Positions 46,202 to 50,273 of a DNA stretch of 50,273 bases are shown here, in pieces. Source of the stretch: Variovorax sp. CF313 (GTDB taxonomy: Bacteria > Pseudomonadota > Gammaproteobacteria > Burkholderiales > Burkholderiaceae_C); the NCBI RefSeq assembly GCF_000282635.1, contig NZ_AKIW01000069.1:1-50273 (forward strand). Reading direction: 5' to 3'. Position numbers and translations under genes: made by a program. Within the stretch, counting starts at the first letter, position 1, and every line of letters begins with the position of its first letter. The notes under the pieces were generated by a model. The model ran no database searches, had not been told where the DNA came from, and worked only from the letters and a program-made list of their open reading frames with translations.

Positions 46202-48781
46202 ATGCGCCGGCGTGTCGCCCTGCGGCGCTCCACCCCGCCGCTGCCGCTGGCCGTTCTGTCGCTGGCCCTGATGCACGCGCATGGCGCGTCCGCGCAGCAG
46301 GCCGGCAACCTCGACGGGCCGCTCACGCTGAAGCGCACGCCGCTGCTGACCGAAACCCTGACGCCCGCGGACCGCAGCCAGATGCCCAGCATCATCACCG
46401 GCGACCGCATCTCCGGGCGGCCCGACCTCGAGACCGTGGTCGAAGGCAACGCCACGCTGCGGCGCGGCGCGGTGTCCATCACTGCCGACCGGCTCGAGTA
46501 CTACCAGCCGGACGACCGCGCCAAGGCCACCGGCAACGTGCGGGTCAACCAGGCCGGCAACGTGTACGAAGGCCCCGAGCTGCAGCTCAAGCTCGAGACC
46601 TTCGAGGGTTTCTTCAACAACGTGCGCTACCAGTTCCTCGCGAACGAAGCGCACGGCGAGGCCAAGCGCATCGACTTCGTCGACGCCAACGTGTCGGTGG
46701 CCCGCGAAGCCACCTACACCACCTGCCGCCGCGAGGACTTCCCGGGCTGGATGCCGGCCTGGCTGCTCACCGCGACCACGATGACCACGGACACCGAGGA
46801 AAACGAGGGCGTGGCCAAGAATGCGCGGCTGAGCTTCATGGGCATCACCACGCCGCCGATTCCGAGCGTGAGCTTCCCGCTGTCGAACGAGCGCAAGAGC
46901 GGCCTGCTGCCGCCCACCATCGGCATCGACAACATCAACGGCATCGAGATCGCGCAGCCGTACTACTGGAACATCGCGCCCAACCGCGACGCCACGTTCA
47001 CGCCGACGGTCATGAGCAAGCGCGGCGTCGATTTCAGCAACGAGTTCCGCTACCTCGAGAAGGGCTACAGCGGAACGATGCGCCTCGACCTGATGGGCAG
47101 CGACCGGCTCGTGGGTCAGCGCTACAACGAGCTGCGCGCCAGCCAGCTCCAGCAGCTGGCCAAAGGGGAGATTCAGGCCAAGGACCTGACCCCGGCGCCC
47201 GGCAGCACCAAGCGCTGGGGCTTGTGGGCCACGCATCACCAGGACTTCGATGCCAAGGCGCTGGGCCTGGATTCGTTGTCCGCCAATATCGCCATCAACA
47301 GGGTGAGCGACAACGACTACTGGCGCGACTTCACGCGCACGCCGTCGCTCACGCAGCGCCAATTGCCCAACGACGCATCGCTCAACTGGAGCAAGGGCGA
47401 CTGGAGCGGCATGGTCCGCACTCTGAAGTACCAGAACCTGCAGTACAACCTGTCACCGATCGTGCCCGCGTACGACCGGCTGCCGCAGATCACGGCCAAC
47501 TACAACAAGTACGACTGGCACGGCTTCGACGTGGCGCTCAACCTGGACTACACGCGCTTTCGCGTGAACACGATCCTGGCGGGGCAGCCCGGCTACGACG
47601 CCACCCAGCAGTCGCAACCCGACGGCGACCGCGCCTCGGCCGTCGCCTCGATCAGCCGGCCGTTCATCACGCCGAGTTCGTTCGTCATTCCCAAGCTGAT
47701 GCTGAACGCGGCCTCGTACAACTACTACCTGCCGCAGTCGGACATTCCGAAGCTGACGCTCAACGGGGTCCAGTACGTCAATGGCGTGCCCTACAACGCC
47801 AACTCGCTGTATTTCTTCCCGACCTCCAGCAACCGGACGGTTCCGACCTTCAGCCTCGACAGCGGCCTGATCTTCGAGCGCGACGCCAGCTACTTCGGCC
47901 GCGCCTTCCGCCAGACGCTGGAGCCGCGCGCGTACTACGTCTACACGCCGTACCGCAACCAGAGCATGCTGCCGAACTACGACTCGGCGGCCAACGACTT
48001 CAGCTTCGCGACCATCTACACCGAGAACGCGTTTTCGGGCGGCGACCGCATCTCGGACACCAATGCCCTCACGCTGGGCGTGACCTCGCGCCTGATCGAT
48101 CCGGCAACCGGCGTCGAGGCCGCACGCTTCGGCATCGCGCAGCGGCTGCGCTTCAGCGACCAGAAGGTCACGCTGCCCGGCGGCACGCCGGTGACCGACC
48201 GCAAGAGCGACCTGCTCGTGGGCGCCCAGATCAACTGGACGCCCAAGTGGAGCCTGGATACCGTCGTGCAGTACAACCCCGACACGCGCAAGTCGGAGCG
48301 ATCGGCCATCAGCGCGCGCTACAACCCCGAGCCGTACCACAACCTGAGCGCGGCCTTCCGCTACCAGGCGCCCAGCACCCCGACCGCGACCGACGGCAAC
48401 AAATCGATCGACGTGGGCTGGCAATGGCCGATCAACGACCTCTGGGGTGACAAGGGCAAGAACCTCGGCCCCGGCAAGGGCCAGGGCGGCGGCCGCTGGT
48501 ATGCGGTCGGCCGGCTCAACTACAGCCTGCAGGACAAGAAACTCACGGACGGCGTGCTCGGTTTCGAGTACGACGGCTGCTGCTGGATCGGGCGCGTGGT
48601 GCTGCAACGCATCACCACGGGCCAGGTGACGGCGAACACCCGCATCATGTTCCAGCTCGAATTCGTCGGCTTCTCGAGCATCGGCTCCAGCCCCATGCAG
48701 GCCCTGCGGCAGAACATCCAGCGCTACGAACCCTTGCGCCAACCGGGCGAGGCGCCGAGCCGCTTCACCAATTACGACTGA
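46202..48781 (+). CDS. lptD: LPS-assembly protein LptD
   Basis: An 859-residue outer-membrane protein. Signal peptide MRRRVALRRSTPPLPLAVLS, cleavage near SAQ (about 31-33). The LptA-like jellyroll (about 60-180) starts TGDRISGRPDLETVVEGNATLRRG; the large beta-barrel (about 200-800) contains GLLPPTIGIDNINGIEIAQPYYWNIAPNRDATFTP. With LptE it inserts LPS into the outer leaflet. The mature part has only three Cys: one in YTTCRRED and the pair GCCW near the end. The start was chosen for the signal peptide; an in-frame ATG at 45962 would run through the repeat. surA follows at 17 bp. Confidence 0.95.
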   Translation: MRRRVALRRSTPPLPLAVLSLALMHAHGASAQQAGNLDGPLTLKRTPLLTETLTPADRSQMPSIITGDRISGRPDLETVVEGNATLRRGAVSITADRLEYYQPDDRAKATGNVRVNQAGNVYEGPELQLKLETFEGFFNNVRYQFLANEAHGEAKRIDFVDANVSVAREATYTTCRREDFPGWMPAWLLTATTMTTDTEENEGVAKNARLSFMGITTPPIPSVSFPLSNERKSGLLPPTIGIDNINGIEIAQPYYWNIAPNRDATFTPTVMSKRGVDFSNEFRYLEKGYSGTMRLDLMGSDRLVGQRYNELRASQLQQLAKGEIQAKDLTPAPGSTKRWGLWATHHQDFDAKALGLDSLSANIAINRVSDNDYWRDFTRTPSLTQRQLPNDASLNWSKGDWSGMVRTLKYQNLQYNLSPIVPAYDRLPQITANYNKYDWHGFDVALNLDYTRFRVNTILAGQPGYDATQQSQPDGDRASAVASISRPFITPSSFVIPKLMLNAASYNYYLPQSDIPKLTLNGVQYVNGVPYNANSLYFFPTSSNRTVPTFSLDSGLIFERDASYFGRAFRQTLEPRAYYVYTPYRNQSMLPNYDSAANDFSFATIYTENAFSGGDRISDTNALTLGVTSRLIDPATGVEAARFGIAQRLRFSDQKVTLPGGTPVTDRKSDLLVGAQINWTPKWSLDTVVQYNPDTRKSERSAISARYNPEPYHNLSAAFRYQAPSTPTATDGNKSIDVGWQWPINDLWGDKGKNLGPGKGQGGGRWYAVGRLNYSLQDKKLTDGVLGFEYDGCCWIGRVVLQRITTGQVTANTRIMFQLEFVGFSSIGSSPMQALRQNIQRYEPLRQPGEAPSRFTNYD

Positions 48782-48798
48782 GACGACTGAGCGACGCC

Positions 48799-50208
48799 AT
48801 GAAATACATCCGTTCCATCATCACCCTGGGCTGCCTCGCGGCAATCGCTGCAAGCTCGGGCGCGCAGGGCTACCGAGCCGGCAGCGGCATCACGGACATC
48901 ATGCGCGCCGGGCCGCGCCTGGGCCCGCCCGCAGCGCGTGCGCCGGCGGCTGCGCCCGCTGCGGCGCCCGTGCAGCGCTCGGCCGAATACATCGTTGCGC
49001 TGGTCAACTCGGAGCCGATCACCAACACCGACGTGCAGACGCGCGTGTCGCGGCTGATCAAGGAGAACCCCGACGCCGAACGCGTCCCCCGCGGCGAACT
49101 CACGCGGCTCGTGCTCGAGCGGCTGATCACGGAACGTGCGCAGCTTCAGCTCGCGAAGGAAGCCGGACTCAAGGTCGACGAAGTGGCCATCGACCAGGCC
49201 GAGCAGACCGTGGCGCGCCAGAACGAGATCAGTCTCGTCGAGCTGCGCCGCCGCGTGGCCGACGAGGGCATCGCGCTGCAGGATTTCCGCAACGACCTGC
49301 GCGATCAGCTGCTGCTCACGCGCCTGCGCGACCGCGAGGTCGAATCGAAGATCAAGATCAGCGACGCCGAGGCCGACGAATACCTGCGCGACCAGCGCAA
49401 CCTCGCCGTCAAGAATGCGGCGCTGGAAAACCTCAACCTCGCGCAGGTACTGGTGGCCGTTCCCGAGAACGCCACCGACGCGCAGGTGGCCGCGGCGCAG
49501 AAGAAGGCACAGGACCTCGCACAGCGCGCCCGCTCCGGCGAAGACTTCGCCAAGCTGGTGCGCGAGAACTCCGATTCGCCCGACCGCGCCAATGGCGGCG
49601 CCATCGGCATGCGCAGTGCCGACCGCTATCCGTCGCTGTTCGTCGAAGCCACGCAATCGACGGCGGTAAACGGCATCGCCGGGCCGGTGCGCTCCAGCGC
49701 CGGCTTCCACGTGCTCAAGGTGCTGGCCAAGGCGCAGATCGGTTCGGGCGACGCGACGGTCACGCAGACGCAGGTGCGCCACATCCTGCTGCTCAACGAT
49801 CCCAAGCGCACCACGGCGCAGGCGGTGGCGCAACTGGCCGAATTCAAGCGCCGCGTGCAGGCCGGCACCGCCGACTTCGCCGGCCTGGCCCGCGACAACT
49901 CGCAGGACGCCAGCGCCAAGGCAGGCGGCGACCTCGGCTGGTCGCGCCCGGGCCAGTTCGTGCCCGAATTCGAGGAAGCCATGGACCGGCTCGCGCCGGG
50001 CCAGATCAGCGACCCCGTGGTGTCGCGCTTCGGCGTGCACCTGATCCAGGTGGTCGGCCGCCGCGATGCCAAGCTCAGCCAGTCGGAGCAGCGCGAAGCC
50101 GCGCGCGCCGCGCTGCGCGAACAGCGCGTGGACGAAGCCTTCACCACCTGGGTACAGGAAGTGCGTGCGCGCGCCTACGTCGAATACCGCGATCCGCCCC
50201 AGTCTTGA
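48799..50208 (+). CDS. surA: periplasmic chaperone/peptidyl-prolyl isomerase SurA
   Basis: A 469-residue exported protein. Signal peptide MKYIRSIITLGCLAAIAASSGA; an Ala/Pro-rich stretch (44-60); SurA N-terminal domain (about 62-200) with IVALVNSEPITNTDVQTRV; then two parvulin domains. The first (about 208-300: LAQVLVAV, FAKLVRENSDSP) is degenerate. The second (about 318-415) has RHILL, FAGLARDNSQD, GGDLGW and FGVHLIQV, so it is probably active. SurA escorts unfolded barrels such as LptD to BAM, which fits its location 17 bp after lptD. It is of usual length (428 in E. coli plus linker). Confidence 0.95.
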   Translation: MKYIRSIITLGCLAAIAASSGAQGYRAGSGITDIMRAGPRLGPPAARAPAAAPAAAPVQRSAEYIVALVNSEPITNTDVQTRVSRLIKENPDAERVPRGELTRLVLERLITERAQLQLAKEAGLKVDEVAIDQAEQTVARQNEISLVELRRRVADEGIALQDFRNDLRDQLLLTRLRDREVESKIKISDAEADEYLRDQRNLAVKNAALENLNLAQVLVAVPENATDAQVAAAQKKAQDLAQRARSGEDFAKLVRENSDSPDRANGGAIGMRSADRYPSLFVEATQSTAVNGIAGPVRSSAGFHVLKVLAKAQIGSGDATVTQTQVRHILLLNDPKRTTAQAVAQLAEFKRRVQAGTADFAGLARDNSQDASAKAGGDLGWSRPGQFVPEFEEAMDRLAPGQISDPVVSRFGVHLIQVVGRRDAKLSQSEQREAARAALREQRVDEAFTTWVQEVRARAYVEYRDPPQS

Positions 50209-50215
50209 TGGCACA

Positions 50216-50273
50216 CCCCCAGGCTGCGCGCACTTCGTGTCGCTTCGCCCACCCCCTTGCAGGGGGCAACACC
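50216..50273. repeat. dispersed intergenic repeat at the window end
   Basis: Reverse-oriented counterpart of 30667-30722, beginning 7 bp after the surA stop and cut by the window edge. CCCCC-TTGCA-GGGGG hairpin near 50253-50267. The stem could act as a transcription stop for lptD-surA. Confidence 0.8.

Overview
The window is about 50 kb of GC-rich chromosomal DNA from a beta-proteobacterium. Protein sequences, gene order (dnaA-dnaN-gyrB diverging from rpmH-rnpA-yidD-yidC-mnmE), a metX-metW pair and the dispersed intergenic repeats all point to Burkholderiales, family Comamonadaceae, most like Variovorax. That identification rests on family knowledge and was not checked against a database. Nothing looks like a prophage, an integrative element or a CRISPR locus. 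No tRNA or rRNA gene was seen. The content is mainly core genome with a few lineage-specific genes, so I do not claim an unknown defence or mobile system.

Layout. (1) 1-4.3 kb: the 3' end of an unrecognised gene, a GNAT acetyltransferase, a pirin, a Cys-rich flavodoxin-fold protein, a Spy/LTXXQ periplasmic protein and a small secreted protein. (2) 4.5-8.2 kb: a phospholipid cluster laid out like E. coli ybhP-clsB-ybhN, ending tail-to-tail with a PagL-type lipid A deacylase. (3) 8.3-12.3 kb: a probable phasin, a membrane-anchored metallophosphoesterase, two tandem paralogous secreted proteins of unknown function and two small membrane proteins. (4) 12.4-22.2 kb: the replication-origin neighbourhood, with gyrB, dnaN and dnaA on the minus strand, a candidate oriC with DnaA boxes, then rpmH, rnpA, yidD, yidC and mnmE on the plus strand. 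(5) 22.2-29 kb: a cyclic-nucleotide-binding protein, a zinc-ribbon membrane protein, a Kef-type antiporter, and kdsD-kdsC-lptC (Kdo synthesis and LPS transport) followed by a short-chain dehydrogenase. (6) 29-33.2 kb: a Gly-rich RNA-binding protein, a yybP-ykoY (Mn2+) riboswitch before a TMEM165/GDT1 transporter, and a SAM-II riboswitch plus terminator before metX-metW, then a YigZ protein. (7) 33.1-44 kb: a potassium channel, a bactofilin, a DUF72 protein, an M20 peptidase coupled to an alpha/beta hydrolase, DUF4132 coupled to an MFS transporter, a YidB-like protein and a secreted M20 peptidase. (8) 44.1-50.3 kb: rsmE and amgK on the minus strand, diverging from lptD-surA.

Envelope biogenesis recurs: Kdo synthesis, LptC, LptD, SurA, a lipid A deacylase, ClsB, YidC/YidD, a bactofilin and AmgK. 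The two riboswitches are the clearest regulatory elements: metal sensing upstream of a probable Mn2+ exporter and SAM sensing upstream of methionine synthesis. At least four intergenic spaces carry copies of one GC-rich repeat family with a CCCCC/GGGGG hairpin.
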